A program made the translations under genes and the position numbers. Positions 1 to 11,965 of a stretch of DNA of 64,000 nucleotides are shown here, piece after piece. The first letter of the stretch is position 1. Every line of letters begins with the position of its first letter. The notes beneath the pieces are model-generated. The model ran no database searches. It was not told where the DNA came from and saw only the letters and a list, made by a program, of their open reading frames with translations. The DNA is taken from contig JAQFVV010012508.1 in assembly GCA_028023455.1 (NCBI GenBank), positions 1,049,877-1,113,876 on the forward strand. Reading direction: 5' to 3'. Origin of the DNA: Epiperipatus broadwayi (lineage: Eukaryota > Onychophora > Udeonychophora > Euonychophora > Peripatidae).

Positions 1-497
1 AATGGAACATTCATATAACATCTTCATATTCAATTTAATCTTTAAAGATTCAGTGTAACATTCATATAACATCTTCATATTCAATTTAATCTTTAATGAT
101 CCAATGGAACATTCATACAACATCTTCACATTCAATTTAATATTTAATGATCTAATGTAACATTCATTTAACATCTTCACATTCAATTTAATTTATAATG
201 ATCCAATGAAACATTCATATAACATCGTCACATTCAATTTAATCTTTAAAGATCCAATGTAACATTCATATAACATCTTCACATTCAATTTAATCTTTAA
301 AGATCCAATGTAACATTCGTATAACATCTTCACATTCAATTTCATCGTTAATGATCCAATGTAACATTCATATAACATCTTCATATTCAATTTAATCGTT
401 AATGATCCGATGTAACATTCATATAACATCTTCACATTCAATTTAATCTTTGATGTTCCAATGTAACGTTCATATAACAACTTCACATTCAATCTGC
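1..497. repeat. 51-bp minisatellite, about 9.7 copies
   Basis: A 51-bp unit containing AACATTCATATAACATCTTC repeats from the first base of the window, so the array continues to the left. Copies differ by a few substitutions and I saw no length changes. Because 51 is divisible by three, the minus strand stays open from 513 to 193 and would encode a 17-residue repeat (MLYECYIGSLKIKLNVK-like). I regard that frame as a by-product of the period: it has no signal peptide, varied composition or neighbouring gene. Confidence 0.93.
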
Positions 498-1232
498 CCA
501 AAATTATGTGCATTTATTTAAAATTTTCATGAAGTATAAACACTAATGTTACAATATTAATCAATGGATGTAATTTTACAAACCTATATTGAAGAATTTC
601 ATTTTTGCTTTGCCCAGAAACCTCAAAACTCTATTATTTACATATATAATAGAAGATTTTTATTACTTATAGTAAATTATATATAATTACTAATTTCTGA
701 ATTGTAAAATACCAATATAAGGTTCACAAGACCAGTTTTAGGAAGATTCTCTACTAACGACATATCAGAATTAGTTAGAAACTTATTTTACAAAAAGTAA
801 ACTTTATGACTTATTCAAAAATGTGAAAGATGGAAATACATAAAATTACTAAAGATATTATTTAATATCAGAAAATATACATATTATAATATTCTAATCA
901 AATTAGATGAAAATAATTTCGTTTTTTCACATAAACTTTATTATGAGTAGTAACAAAAAAATTTACTATTTACATTATATGAAAATGATAAATTCATAAT
1001 CATTAATATGTTGTTTTTTTACAGTTATTAATCACATATACATATATGTATTCTGATAATCCCACTTTATAAAAATGTCATCAACTGATTAAATTACTAC
1101 CTGACTGTAATATATTTTGACTACATGATTATTAATTAAAAAAAAAACATATATGTTAATAATTATGAATATCATTTATCACTTTCAAAAAATGAAATAA
1201 CATTTTTTATGAAGCAGTCCAACCTCAATCCT
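498..1232. other. AT-rich spacer, no gene seen
   Basis: Low-complexity AT-rich DNA with poly(A/T) runs. I see no ORF, RNA gene or repeat family. Confidence 0.6.
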
Positions 1233-1391
1233 TGAACAATTTACAGGAACACTATGGGAAGAATGAATGGTAGAGACCATCTTCTAGCACCCGAAAGATT
1301 GCACAAAGATACCTGGGCACATCATTTCCTTCCAGACGATGGGACTAACACCTCAGAGTCTAATTGTACCAATGCAAAACTTATAATGTAA
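1233..1391 (+). other. exon-like open segment, unidentified
   Basis: A GC-richer island in AT-rich DNA. It follows an acceptor-like ATTTACAG and stays open in the frame reading TMGRMNGRDHLLAPERLHKD and on to a TAA at 1389. The peptide has varied, protein-like composition, unlike the Lys/Ile/Phe-rich chance frames elsewhere. No clear GT donor or promoter accompanies it and I do not recognise the protein. It could be a host exon or a LINE scrap. Confidence 0.25.
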
Positions 1392-1639
1392 CTAACAATG
1401 AATGTAATATGATGTAAGATCATGATGTAACTTTTCTTAATAATAAAAAAATTCCTTATATCTAACCACATCATTATATCTAGCCAAATATAATTCCATG
1501 ATTATTTCTGACATGAAAAATAATATTTAATACTGGTATGAATTTCACACTTTCAAATAAAGCAAATAATATTCCTTCTAGCTTATTTTGATTTAAACTG
1601 AATGATATTTTAACAAAGTGGCACTATTTGATTAGCTAC

Positions 1640-2345
1640 TCCCATTAACTTCGTAATCTGGTCAATTAGATGCCAGATACTGTTCGAAAAGAATCTGGAC
1701 TGTTCCATAGACATGCTATTCCTCATGTTACTGCGGAAATCAATGGACAAAAACAAGAAAACTTGTATGCCATGGCTCACAGATAAAACCTAGAGCTCGG
1801 TGAGGTTCTAGTTCCCTTTGTTTCTAAATTCCACGTCCCCCCAAATATGGACTTAAACTTTATTTTGTCTCGCTGAGCTTCAATACGGACTTGACCTTTA
1901 TTTAGTTTGGCTGAATTTTGAAACCCCCGTCTTGCTTTGATCACTTTACACGTTGACTTACTTTTCAGCCTATTGTTTAACATACTACCATATGATCAGG
2001 ATGCCTAAATATTTCCACGTATCTGAAACCTTATTTAACAACCTAATAGAAGGAAAATTCACACTTGTATTATTTTCATTCTGTAACCCTCTTATAATTT
2101 GTTTTCCACTAATCAACAGTGTTTTATCAGATCTAGTATAATGTAATTGAGTGTTAACATTTATGTGAATCATGCTATATTTAATGTAACCCTTCTCACC
2201 TCCTTGTTTATACGTATAATTCCTTTATTCAATCACTGTTTGTAACTCTGATTCACCACCTGTTGGTTGTCTCATGAGACTGTGGATATGGATCAACCTA
2301 ATGTATTTTCCTTTGAGTGCGAATAAAGTTTGTTTTGAAATGAAA
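1640..2345. other. GC-richer segment, possible old transposon 3' region
   Basis: Less AT-rich than its flanks. The end, about 2,150-2,345, closes with GTGCGAATAAAGTTTG followed by an A-rich stretch, like the polyadenylation end of a LINE or of a transcript. A 68-codon minus-strand frame (1777-1983) has no recognisable domain. The family was not identified. Confidence 0.3.
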
Positions 2346-3230
2346 GTGGTAATTGATAAAGAAAGTTCCTATGAACTTGTAATTCCATAGCTTGCAACTT
2401 GGAGGTCTAATATCTTATTTTACATTTGCGCAAGAATATGTACATAAAATGAGTTATTAGATTAGACTTTTGTTTATTAAGGTATAGCAATAAAAGAAAA
2501 ATCTATAAAGCTGAGTAACAAGTGAGAGAGAGGTAGTATCTGATTTCAATCTTATTGAAGAAAAATAGTTGAAGATTAGAAAAAGTGATATTAAAAGATA
2601 AATGACACTACATAGTAAAGATAATGAATGTTGTGGCTTTAATATTTGGAAAAAATCTTTTACGTTATTAATTATAACATTTTCTAAATCTACTGCACAC
2701 CTCCTTTATTATAATACTCCCATTAATAGTCTTCACTCTATTAATGTTATATCCTTTACAATCAACATTCGTAATTATTCTTTCTAAATTCCCCTACATT
2801 CATATGTAAATATTTCATACTATTGTCATTTCATTTCAACCACAAATGAAATATATGCTATCAATATGACAGAAGGTTATTATAATCAATAGATATTAAT
2901 ATTTGAATTTTCTATACAGTATTGAGTCAGGAGCATTTTAAACCATTAAACCATCACATGACCGCTATTTCTTATGCTTACATGATCTATTAAAACAATA
3001 GACACTCTCCCCAAAGAATGGTGGATATGTGATGTTTTAGACATTTAATAACAATCCTGGCCAAAGAATGATGGTGACTTTGGAGTGTTCAGATCTGTAT
3101 GACTATACAAGCAAATAAGGTTGGATTGAAAGCATTATTATTATAAATATTTTTTGTCTAATATTAAAACTTATCTTCTTGAGCCTAATCATTTTTGTAA
3201 CTGCCAAAATTTGAATTATAAATAGCTGTG
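2346..3230. other. AT-rich spacer, no gene seen
   Basis: Short chance frames only. A scrap at about 2,940-2,985 (AAACCATCACATGACC) resembles the terminal motif of repeat family F1 but is too short to call. Confidence 0.5.
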
Positions 3231-3479
3231 ATGCAATATGGCTTCCTCATTCTCAGAGTCAGGAATCTCTGATACACTATGCCCAGAGAATCCCTTACCA
3301 TTCGACATCCTGTTTTTCCCATATTCTTCTCTATCCTGCTCCTTCCCATTTCCACAACATTATCCTTGTTAACTCTATGGTCTTTATATTAAAATCTTTT
3401 CCCCAAATTTAGCATAAAAACCAAAAACCGCACTTTTTGTATAATCACCTTGTTTATATTTATTCTCCCACAACTTCAT

Positions 3480-5760
3480 TATTTGATTTGTATTCTATCT
3501 ACTTGTAAGTATTTACATTCAATTAGCAGATGCCTAATATTTTCTATGCCTTCCTTACATAACTTGCAGACTAAATCACTCAGATTTTTCCATTTATGTG
3601 TATATTCCCTTGTGGCTAACAATCCTGCTCGACCATTAACCAGTAAACTACTTTCCTTGCTATTATCATAAATTAACTCACACCCAATATTCTGTTTACT
3701 TCTATATATATATTTAAACTCTTTTTACTCTCCCTACTAGTTCTCCATCTCTCCAACTCCCTATTTTTTATTAATGCATCTATTCTTCTATCCCATTCCT
3801 TACCACTATAACACTCAACAATTCTCCTAAAACAAGCATTCTACCATTTGCATAAGTATACTGACATAAAGTCTTTATCCAAATCTTCTGCATACCATAT
3901 TACCTTTCTCACTCATCTTGTTGCCTGTCCTTTACTGATAACCCAATTAAATACTATTGTTGCTCTTATTATCCATAAATTGCAATCTACTAAACATTTT
4001 CCTTTTTTTCTCATATAAAAACTTGACCATCCCATTTCTTCTTGAATTGCCTCCTTTGCCATCCACACATTTGCATATAATGAATGTCTTCCTATTTCTC
4101 TTTGTACTTTTTCTAAGTAATCTAACACCCCTTTACTAACATATAATGCATCATTACCATAAGTTAACTCTGCTACGGCCACTCTCCTCTTCATACATTC
4201 TTGCTACATCATATTAATTATAGGAAAATATTGTTAATCTCTTTATCAGACCCTTTCTTTTCTTTGCTTCATTTATCAATTTTTCTCCTATTCATCCAAG
4301 CAATTTATCTGATTACTTAAGACCATTCCCAAACAGTTATACCTATTCACAATATTTAACTTTATATCCCCCAATAAAAATTCCTTTTCTCTTTCCCCAG
4401 AATTTATCATCATTACTTTTGATTTAACTTCACTAGATTTAATCTCCATCTCTTTACCCCCCTTGTGCACATCTTTAGCATAACTTCCATATCTTCCCTA
4501 CTTTCTATGCGCAATAACATCTCGACAAATAAAAGACCTGATAATACACTCCCTTTGCCATCTATTAATGGTATATCTACCCCACTTCCTAGTCTTTCTA
4601 TTGCTCTCTCCATTTCTCTCAAATATAACAAAAACAAAATAGGTGGCATAGGGCATCCTTGCCTTGGTTCCAGCTCACTTTTAATTCTTAACTGATTCTA
4701 TATTTCCTAACTGATACGTATAGTAATTATTTTCATACACTCTATTAATGATATCCACTAAAGCTCCATTCATTCCCAAATTTAATAAACTTATCGCATA
4801 ATATATTTCTATTTACTTTATCATATGCCTTCTCTATATCTATAAAAACCATATATAACTGTCTACCTGTATTCCTACTCATATCCATAAGTTGTGTAAC
4901 TACAAATAAACTATCTCCTATACACCTATCCGATCAAAAATCTCCTTGCATTTCTCCCACTATATTATTTTCTTCCATCCATTTTGCAACCCTTCCAGCC
5001 ACCATAAATGCAAAAATTTTATATAACACTGATGTCACCAATATCGGGTCTCTAATTATTTAACTTTCGATGATTCTTACCTTCCCTTTAAATAGTAGCT
5101 TTACTCTTGTACTATTCCAGTTATCAGAAAATCTCTTTTCTGTGCCATCTTATTAAAACATGATAATAGATTTAATTTTGTCCTATTTCCTAAATTAATC
5201 ACCATCTCTACTGCCCATCCATCTAAACTAAACCTCTTGCCATTCTACTTTTCAATTTCTTGCCTGCCTCATTCAATTCATGTTCTGTAAATCTAATATT
5301 TCCATTACTATATGCTTTTATGTTTGTTATCATTCTGTCCTTCATATCTAACAGCTTTTCTATATTCATTACATACTTATTTAAGATTGTCTCTAATTCT
5401 TCTTTAGAGCTACACTCTTTTTCCTCATCATCTAGTAAAACTATTTTTCTCCCCTCTACATTCATTCTTTTAATATATTTCCAAAATTTTTTACACCCAT
5501 CTCTTCCACTTTTATTAATATCCTCCAATAATTTACAACTTAATTTCATTCTTTCTATATAATTATCTATTTTAGCCAACTTTTTTTTTCTTAAATACTT
5601 TTCCCATTTAATATTAACATCTTTTTCATTTCCTTTGTTTTTAATAGCACATTTATATTCTCTGCATGTTTTTTTCCTTTTTTTTACACTTTTACTAATT
5701 CTCACTTTCCTATTACTTTTATTCTTCTGAATATTCTCACCTAAAACCCTATTTGCCACT
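3480..5760 (-). pseudogene. CR1 ORF2, reverse transcriptase and C-terminal zinc segment
   Basis: The region starts with a basic linker (5223-5759). It then reaches MPPILFLLYLREMERAIERL and SGLLFVEMLL at the place where other LINEs have LFADDMLL, so the catalytic aspartates are lost. Downstream are KSKVMMINSGEREKEF and VAVAELTYGNDALYVSK, typical of the thumb and post-RT part. At about 3,520-3,580 the zinc-binding pattern CKLCKEGIENIRHLLIEC is readable. Many stops and shifts make it non-functional. Confidence 0.8.
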
Positions 5761-5764
5761 TTTT

Positions 5765-6590
5765 CTACTTCACCACACCAGTCCTTATATTCATCCCCAA
5801 TTCTTCTACTTTTATTTTATATTCTTCTAACTTATTCTTATCATTCATTCTCCATCCACATCTTTCATTATCCTTTCTACTTTTATTACTATTTTCCATC
5901 ACATTACTAACCATTTCTATTATAAAGAAATTATGATCACTATTACATACTCTCTCTTCATTATCAAACACTTTAATTTTCTGTACTTTATTCATTCCCT
6001 CTTTCTCTACTAATACATAATCTATTGTGTGAAATATATTATTTCTAGACCATGTGTATTGTCCCTCATAAATATTTGATAAATTTCCAATGCTCAAATT
6101 TCACTCTCTGACAAATTTTTTTTCAAAAGCTGTCTATTCTTGTCCTATGCCCATTCCCTATAACCATTATTTTCTTCTCCTTTTTTTTGAAACTCTGTAT
6201 ATCCTTAATTAGGTATTCATATATGCTGCTGTTCCACTCCATTATAGTTTGACTATCTCCAGTGGCCATATACACTATAACCACCATCCATTCTTGTCTT
6301 CCTAACCTTATCTCAAACCACAAATGTTCTTGACATTTAAAAGTATTTAAATATTTTTTTGACATAACTCCTATATCACCCCTTTTTTCTTTTCTATTTA
6401 TATCCTGCCATACCAAGTCTTCCAGTGTAGGTTTTTCTTCTCTTAGATATGTTTCCACTACTGCTAATACCCCAAGCTCTTAATTTTTAACTGCTTTCTT
6501 TAATTCCAGCCACTTTTCTGGTCTCCTACCACCTTGCATGTTTAAATATCCAATTTTAACAATTTCTTCTTTTCTTACTACCTTTTATAT
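5765..6590 (-). pseudogene. CR1 ORF2, endonuclease domain remnant
   Basis: Reads from LNMQGG through ETYLREEKPTLEDL to IMVIGNGHRTRIDSF, where the usual metal-binding GDFN is altered. It continues in another frame through TIDYVLVEKEG to NSDHNFFIIEM, matching the C-terminal SDH motif of apurinic-type LINE endonucleases that nick the target for reverse transcription. Stops at about 6,480 and 6,100 split it. Identification rests on motif order and position between ORF1 and the reverse transcriptase. Confidence 0.8.
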
Positions 6591-6799
6591 ATTCTTTTGA
6601 TTCTTTCTTCCCCTATTACATTTGTAATTAGCTTGTTTATCATTAATTTTACAGACCAATTCCCTCCGCACATCTACATTTATATTTAAATTGCTACCCT
6701 TTGTTTATTTCTTACATCCAGTTCAAATCTTTTCTTTTTGATAATATTGCAATTTAAAACCCTACTCCCCTTTATAAGTTTCCCGAACTATAATATTAT

Positions 6800-7375
6800 T
6801 TATAAATCAAACTCCCTAAGACTTCACTTCCTTGTTCTGCTATGTACAACCCATCTTTACTATATTACTCTCTCCTACTAATAAAAAAAATCCCACACAT
6901 CCACAAACATAACATCATTTTTCTCGCATTTTTTCAATCTCTCATTTATAGAACATGCCCTATCTAACATATACCTATTGTCGAATCTTGGTAATAATCC
7001 AACTATTCCTACTCTTCCTTTAATCTTATTCAAATTACTAATCAATTCTTTGTACTCATCCATTACTCTCTCCGATGGCTCTGACAAATTATTTGTCCCT
7101 ACCATAACATAAACATCTCTACTCCCTTGTTTCTTTACCTTATCTGTAACATCCCTAATTCTAGCTCCAGGCAAACATACTCTTACATACCTATTTCTAT
7201 TTTCCCTTGCAATTACATCTCCACATCCTCTAATTAGTGAATCTCCTATCAATACTGTCTCATAGTTAATTTTTCTTACTTTATCCATAACATTCTCTTC
7301 CACCTTCTGGACTTCCTTATCTAGTTCTTCCTCATCATTTCTATTTATTAATTCCTTAATCTGCTCACACTTCAT
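6800..7375 (-). pseudogene. CR1 ORF1, SGNH/GDSL-type esterase domain
   Basis: A 165-codon frame carries the SGNH blocks in order. Block I is IGDSLIRG with the nucleophile serine, block II is the glycine in LPGARI, and block III is the asparagine in MVGTNNL. Past a frameshift a degenerate block V reads DGLYIAEQGSEVLGSLIYK, with tyrosine in place of the catalytic histidine. The N-terminal 40 residues are charged and possibly coiled coil, as expected for a LINE ORF1 protein that multimerises. A frameshift at about 6,880 and the lost histidine mean it cannot be an active enzyme. Confidence 0.85.
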
Positions 7376-7534
7376 CTGTAATGATTTTAATTTTACTTCT
7401 ACATCCTTTACCTCTTCCTCTAGCTTACTTATTCTTTAGTTAACTATCTCCATTGCATTACTTATTTTGTCACCCATATCTCACCACTCCACTAAATATG
7501 TACTCTATTCTATCTTCCTTAACTACATTTTCCT

Positions 7535-7732
7535 TCATTTCTTGACTTTTTTTCTCCTCTCTTTTATCTTATTTATACATGTTCTACATAACCATTCACC
7601 TGTTACATCCTTCCTAGTCTTATTTAAGCATTTCAAATGATAAACCATGTCACATATGGTACATTCTACCACAGCATGCTTACTTTCCTTCTGACCATTA
7701 TATATACATTGTGAGATACAAATGCACTCCAT
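7535..7732 (-). pseudogene. CR1 ORF1, PHD-type zinc finger part
   Basis: Starts at MECICISQC and runs 65 codons. Metal-ligand pairs are visible in order: CISQC, CTIC, HLKC and WLCRTC, the C4HC3-like spacing of PHD fingers. A basic tail (KKIKERRKKVKK-like) follows. In CR1 elements this domain sits at the N-terminus of ORF1p, thought to act with the RNA in the transposition particle. The frame stops before the esterase, so ORF1 is broken here. Confidence 0.8.
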
Positions 7733-7740
7733 ATTCCTTA

Positions 7741-8748
7741 CTTTTCAAATCCCCTACTCCATATTTAAATTTATGTTTTTTGTACTACTCTTCAAATCTC
7801 TTTATACAAAAAAGAAAAAAAATTATTTTTTTTTAATGGCGATCGATAAACACGTGCTTCCTAACCTTACTATTCAAACATTATCTTCTTTCTCAAATAA
7901 ATCACTTCCTTTCTTAAATTGATAGATCTTTTAAGTTTCTTTTATATTTAAAATGGCATATCAAATCACTTTCCAAAATTTAGCAATATTTTCCTCGATC
8001 TTTCCAAACCCAATTAAATCTATCTCTCTTCACCCCAATTTTATTTTCACCTCCACACACTAAGCAAATATTCTGTAGCAACAAAACATTTTCCAGATGA
8101 TATTAAAAAAAATATATACACTTTAACTTATCTTCTGAAACAAATCAGCCATGTCAGCATAGCAAGGGTGTTTGCAGGCTGACCTTTTATATTGCATAGT
8201 ACCTCCTTCTTTATTTTTTCTATAACTTATTTTGGTTTCTTGTAATTTTATTATTTGAAATTATCTTAATCCTATTTATATTAAGACACTTTTTAAACCA
8301 AAAAACTTTATTTAATGAGGGTTTAATACTATTTATAAGGATAGCTTATGATTTTTTTCTTTTGTTATTCATGTATTGAATCATTTTAATATTATCTCTC
8401 TCAAATACATGCCCTGTTTCTATTGAAAGTAAGTAAACCAGTGATTTTTTAATCATATTCATATTGTGTTAATCTAGTGTAAATTGAATTTTTTGTTTTG
8501 CCAAATAACTAGTTTTGATATGTTTTGCATTTAATTTCATACACTTTACTGGATTTCCATTATATTTTTAAATATACTTGTTATCTAACATATTAATTAA
8601 AATTTCCCTTTTTTTTTGTTTATTATTTTAAAATTTATATTATTAAATATTTTATTGACTTTATTTATATTTTATTTATATTTGTATCTATATTATTAAC
8701 ACAAGTTTTAGTTTTAATACCTATATGATTAATTTTATTAGAATTTTT
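7741..8748. other. AT-rich spacer, no gene seen
   Basis: Includes the 5' flank of the CR1 copy. I see no RNA gene or recognised repeat. Confidence 0.5.
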
Positions 8749-8930
8749 ATCATTGCTGGTCTAGCATGAAATACGAATATTGGTGATTATTTATCTTTTC
8801 AACATGTGTGTGATCAGGTGGGTCAGGAATATGAGATGGCACTGAGAGGAGTGGGTTGTGTGAAAGTCTGAGTTTGAATCCCGTATATATTACATATATA
8901 AATGCAGGTTTAAGCCTGTACAATGTATTC
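8749..8930 (+). repeat. F2 hammerhead repeat copy, 5'-truncated
   Basis: Begins inside ribozyme stem II (TTGCTGGTCTAGCATGAAA) and continues through the F2 body to a B-box-like GAGTTTGAATCCCG. CUGAUGA is missing, so this copy cannot cleave. Its right part is about 180 bp of sequence shared with the copies at 10.1, 31.5 and 51.8 kb. Confidence 0.8.
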
Positions 8931-9734
8931 ATTATTATTATTGCAAATAAATTAATTTTCTATTTCATTATTTGCAAATTTAATTGGATAATCATTATTT
9001 TAAAATTCCTCCTTTAATAAATAATTTTATTTGTTTGTTATAATCACTCTTTACTTGAACAATAATTTAAAGCCCCGTAAACCCCAGATATTATAGTATT
9101 AATTATATATATATATTAGTGTTAATTTGTAATATTATTATCCATAATGCTTTCTTTATGTATTGGTTTTTCTATATTACATCTACCATTTATATAAGAT
9201 TTAATTGACATTATGTGCAAATATGCTAGTTTATTGTTTTCATTTTTTTCTATATAACTAATTTAATATTTTTATCTAATATATTAATGTCTTCAATAAA
9301 AAGTCTATCTTTTTATGAAAATGAAAACATTTTTATTTCTTAACACTGCAACTTCCAAATCTTCCATGTATATACTATTTACCACTCCACTTAATGCCCA
9401 TCCCATTAAAAACTTTTCTGTTTCTTTGTGATATTCTCCCCTGAATTCAAATATAATTTTTTTGCAGCAAATTTCAATATTGGTTTATTGGTAAAGCTAC
9501 ATCCTTATGTTTATCTATTTTATATCTATCAATTGCTAAAATGGTTTTTTTTTTCCACATTAATATGTCTATTAATGTGAATCTCAGTCTCAGGGTGGCC
9601 TTTTAATAGATTTTCAATTGGATGGATGGATGAAGAGTTGGAGTGTGAAATGGATTGAAGCCTATCCATCAAAGTATGAAGATTGGGTATCTTAATATAT
9701 ATCTGAACACTTATTGTGTATATGTGTAGAGATG

Positions 9735-9793
9735 ATAATCTGGACCAACTGATGATTTCTGGTTTAGCATGAAATACATATATTGGTGATTAT
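9735..9793 (+). ncRNA. type I hammerhead ribozyme motif (F2, tandem copy 1)
   Basis: CUGAUGA at 9,749-9,755 and GAAA at 9,771-9,774 flank a stem II with one mismatch. Helix III is AUA-CA-UAU, giving a predicted cut between 9,782 (A) and 9,783. Helix I pairs CCAA with UUGG, then has an internal loop, then pairs AUAAUC with GAUUAU. All core bases are kept. Stem II is weaker than in copy 2. Confidence 0.75.
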
Positions 9794-10018
9794 TTATCTT
9801 TTCAACATATATGTGTTTGGGTGTATCATTTAGGTCAACATGGGTGTGACATGAATCTCAGTCTCAGGTTGGCCTTTGAGCATTCCATCACCAGATTTTC
9901 AATTGTATGGACGGTTGAAGAGTTGGAGTGTGAAGTGGATTGAAGCCTGGCCATTAAAGTATGAAGATTGGCTATCTTAATATATATCTAAGCACTTATT
10001 GCATATATGTGTAGAGAT

Positions 10019-10078
10019 GATAACCTGGACCAACTGATGATTGCTGGTTTAGCATGAAATACATATATTGGTAATTAT
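10019..10078 (+). ncRNA. type I hammerhead ribozyme motif (F2, tandem copy 2)
   Basis: CUGAUGA at 10,034-10,040 and GAAA at 10,056-10,059 are intact. Stem II is UGCUG/UAGCA around a GUU loop, and helix III is AUA-CA-UAU. The predicted cut is after A10,067. Helix I has CCAA/UUGG plus a weaker outer AUAA/UUAU. The 10.1-11.1 closing pair is U-U, not the usual G-C, so activity may be reduced. Confidence 0.78.
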
Positions 10079-10170
10079 TTATCTTTTCGACATATATGTG
10101 TTCGGATGTTTCAGTGTTATGAGATAGAGTGGAGAGTCGTGTGAACGTCTGTGCTCATATACCCTATATA

Positions 10171-11204
10171 TTAATATGTCAATGAAAATGTGCTTCTTAA
10201 TTTATTATTAACAATTACAATTTTTTTTTTAAAAATTTTGTTTATACTATAATCTTAATTTATATATGCATTTCATACCTATAAAAAAGCATTTGCGTTA
10301 TTTATAGGCGCACATTAAAAAAGCATTGCAAATGTACAGTTTAATAAACAACACCAATTCATTTGTAATCAAAACTTGTTAATGAAATGTAAGCTATTAA
10401 CTTTGATATTCAATATATGTGAGGGATCTTGTAATAAAATCTAGCAGATATCATGGCTTGTAATATTGCAAAAATATTAAATCATATTTACGGCTTATTT
10501 TTTGCTTTTCAACTTATTATCCTGAAATTTTCGTGGCTATTTACCTATTTCAAAATTAACTATCGCAAACAAATAATGCAGCAACTTTTATTTAGAAGAT
10601 ATTAATTTATCTATATAATACATTAGTCTTAATCATACCAAGTTTACTGTGCCAACAAATTAATATAATTTTCTTCAAACTTTTACACGTAAAATTAATC
10701 ATATAAATAATACTACTCGAGATTTTCATACTTATTTGCTCTGTGGTACGATTTTTTTTTTTATCTAATTGGCTTCCCTTTATTGGATAAATTTTATGGT
10801 TAAAATTTAAAATTGAATAAATATTTTATTTAAAAGCTAATACAGGTAAATATTTAAATTTATACATACACACTTTTCAATATCATAATTTTTGTATATT
10901 ATAAAATCACTTTTTTTATGTACAAGTGCATATATAGTTATAATAAAAAATATTAATTTATTTAGTTAATTATGAAATGTTTACTTAGTAATTTAAAATA
11001 AAAAATATTGTGATAAATTATTAGTTAGCATTTAATTGTAAATTTACTTCCTGTTATATTAATATTACCTAGTCATTAGTCTTATTTTCCTTCCTAAATA
11101 ATTTTACTTCTACTTAAACAAATATCTAAACTTCACTAAAGCCCACTTACATAATTTTTCCTCACACTTTATTATTTAAAATTATAAACCTTCCTGCATC
11201 CAAT
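10171..11204. other. AT-rich spacer, no gene seen
   Basis: Poly(T) tracts and AT-rich DNA. I found no coherent ORF, RNA gene or repeat family member. Confidence 0.5.
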
Positions 11205-11400
11205 GATCACGAAGGCTTGCACTTGGTGGCACTACTATATGGAGAGTTTGATAGTGGCTAACAGGTTTCTCTGAGCATAGTGGCTGAGAGATACCTGACT
11301 TCAATAAAGAAGAAGTCATAACACATCAAATCACATACTCTTATTAACAGCAGTTGTAAGCATATAAAATGGTGATCATGTGATGTTTTGATATTTAAAA
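11205..11400 (+). repeat. F1 repeat fragments
   Basis: Two pieces of family F1. GGTGGCACTACTATATGGAG lies near 11,225 and ATGGTGATCATGTGATG near 11,370, separated by unrelated sequence. The ribozyme part is absent. Confidence 0.65.
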
Positions 11401-11642
11401 TTATAATACTATAATCCTCCCTATCCACATTAGTACATCAAACTACTATTGAAGCTAAGGGTTTTTATATTTTACAGCAATCATTTAAAAATAGGGCAGA
11501 AATATACTTTTATAATTTATTTTTAAAAAATATATCTTTATAATCAATATATTAATTAAAAGGTATTTGAACTGAGACTTTCAAGTTCCCTACAGTCATC
11601 CACTCTATTCAATATAACCAATACACATGACCACATACACGC

Positions 11643-11965
11643 AAAAAACAGGCAAAACTCACTATACGTATTGCCACATTACAAGCTAGAATAATCAATG
11701 GATGCCAGTAGGCTTGTGCATAAAATCCCCATCTAGTGCCTAATCATCCAATATTCCCAGACTAGTTTCTGGCTTGTGGACTTCATCATTGAGGAGCCTT
11801 GGATCTAATATTGGTTGAGTAGGCCCTAGATGGGGATTTTATGCACAAGCCTTTTGGCATCCATTGATTACTCTAGCTTGCAGTGTGGTAATATGTATAG
11901 CGAGTTTTGCCTGTTTTAATAACAATTATAAGCAAGCATAAGAAATGGTGATCATGTGATGTTGA
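11643..11965. repeat. F1 repeat inverted pair (foldback)
   Basis: The left arm runs in minus orientation (AACAGGCAAAACTC... CAGACTAGTTTCTGGCTTG... AGGAGCCTTGGATC). A shorter right arm returns in plus orientation (TAGATGGGGATTTTATGCAC... GAGTTTTGCCTG... ATGGTGATCATGTGATG). The minus-strand ribozyme has AUGAUGA instead of CUGAUGA, which loses the essential C3, so it is predicted dead. Confidence 0.85.

Larger units (their letters stand above)
3440..7740 (-). mobile_element. CR1-like non-LTR retrotransposon, decayed
   Basis: On the minus strand the order is PHD-type zinc finger, SGNH/GDSL-type esterase, apurinic-type endonuclease, reverse transcriptase and terminal Cys/His zinc-binding segment. 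A PHD finger plus esterase in ORF1 is a known hallmark of CR1-like LINEs. The element is about 4.3 kb and nearly full length, but broken by many frameshifts and stops, so it is a fossil. Its 3' terminus lies somewhere near 3,200-3,450. No target-site duplication was found. Confidence 0.9.
9560..10170 (+). repeat. F2 hammerhead repeats, two in direct tandem
   Basis: Two F2 units follow head to tail. Each has the stretch from GAATCTCAGTCTCAGG through GAAGAGTTGGAGTGTGAA and CTATCTTAATATATATCT to a ribozyme core. The cores start at 9,749 and 10,034, a spacing of 285 bp. Only the second unit continues into the degenerate B-box region (about 10,105-10,165). Tandem ribozymes of this kind would release unit-length RNA if transcribed. 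Confidence 0.85.

Noticed and set aside
193-513. 106-codon minus-strand frame with a 17-residue repeat
   Set aside because: It is explained by a 51-bp minisatellite whose period is a multiple of three and which continues past the frame ends. No independent coding signal.
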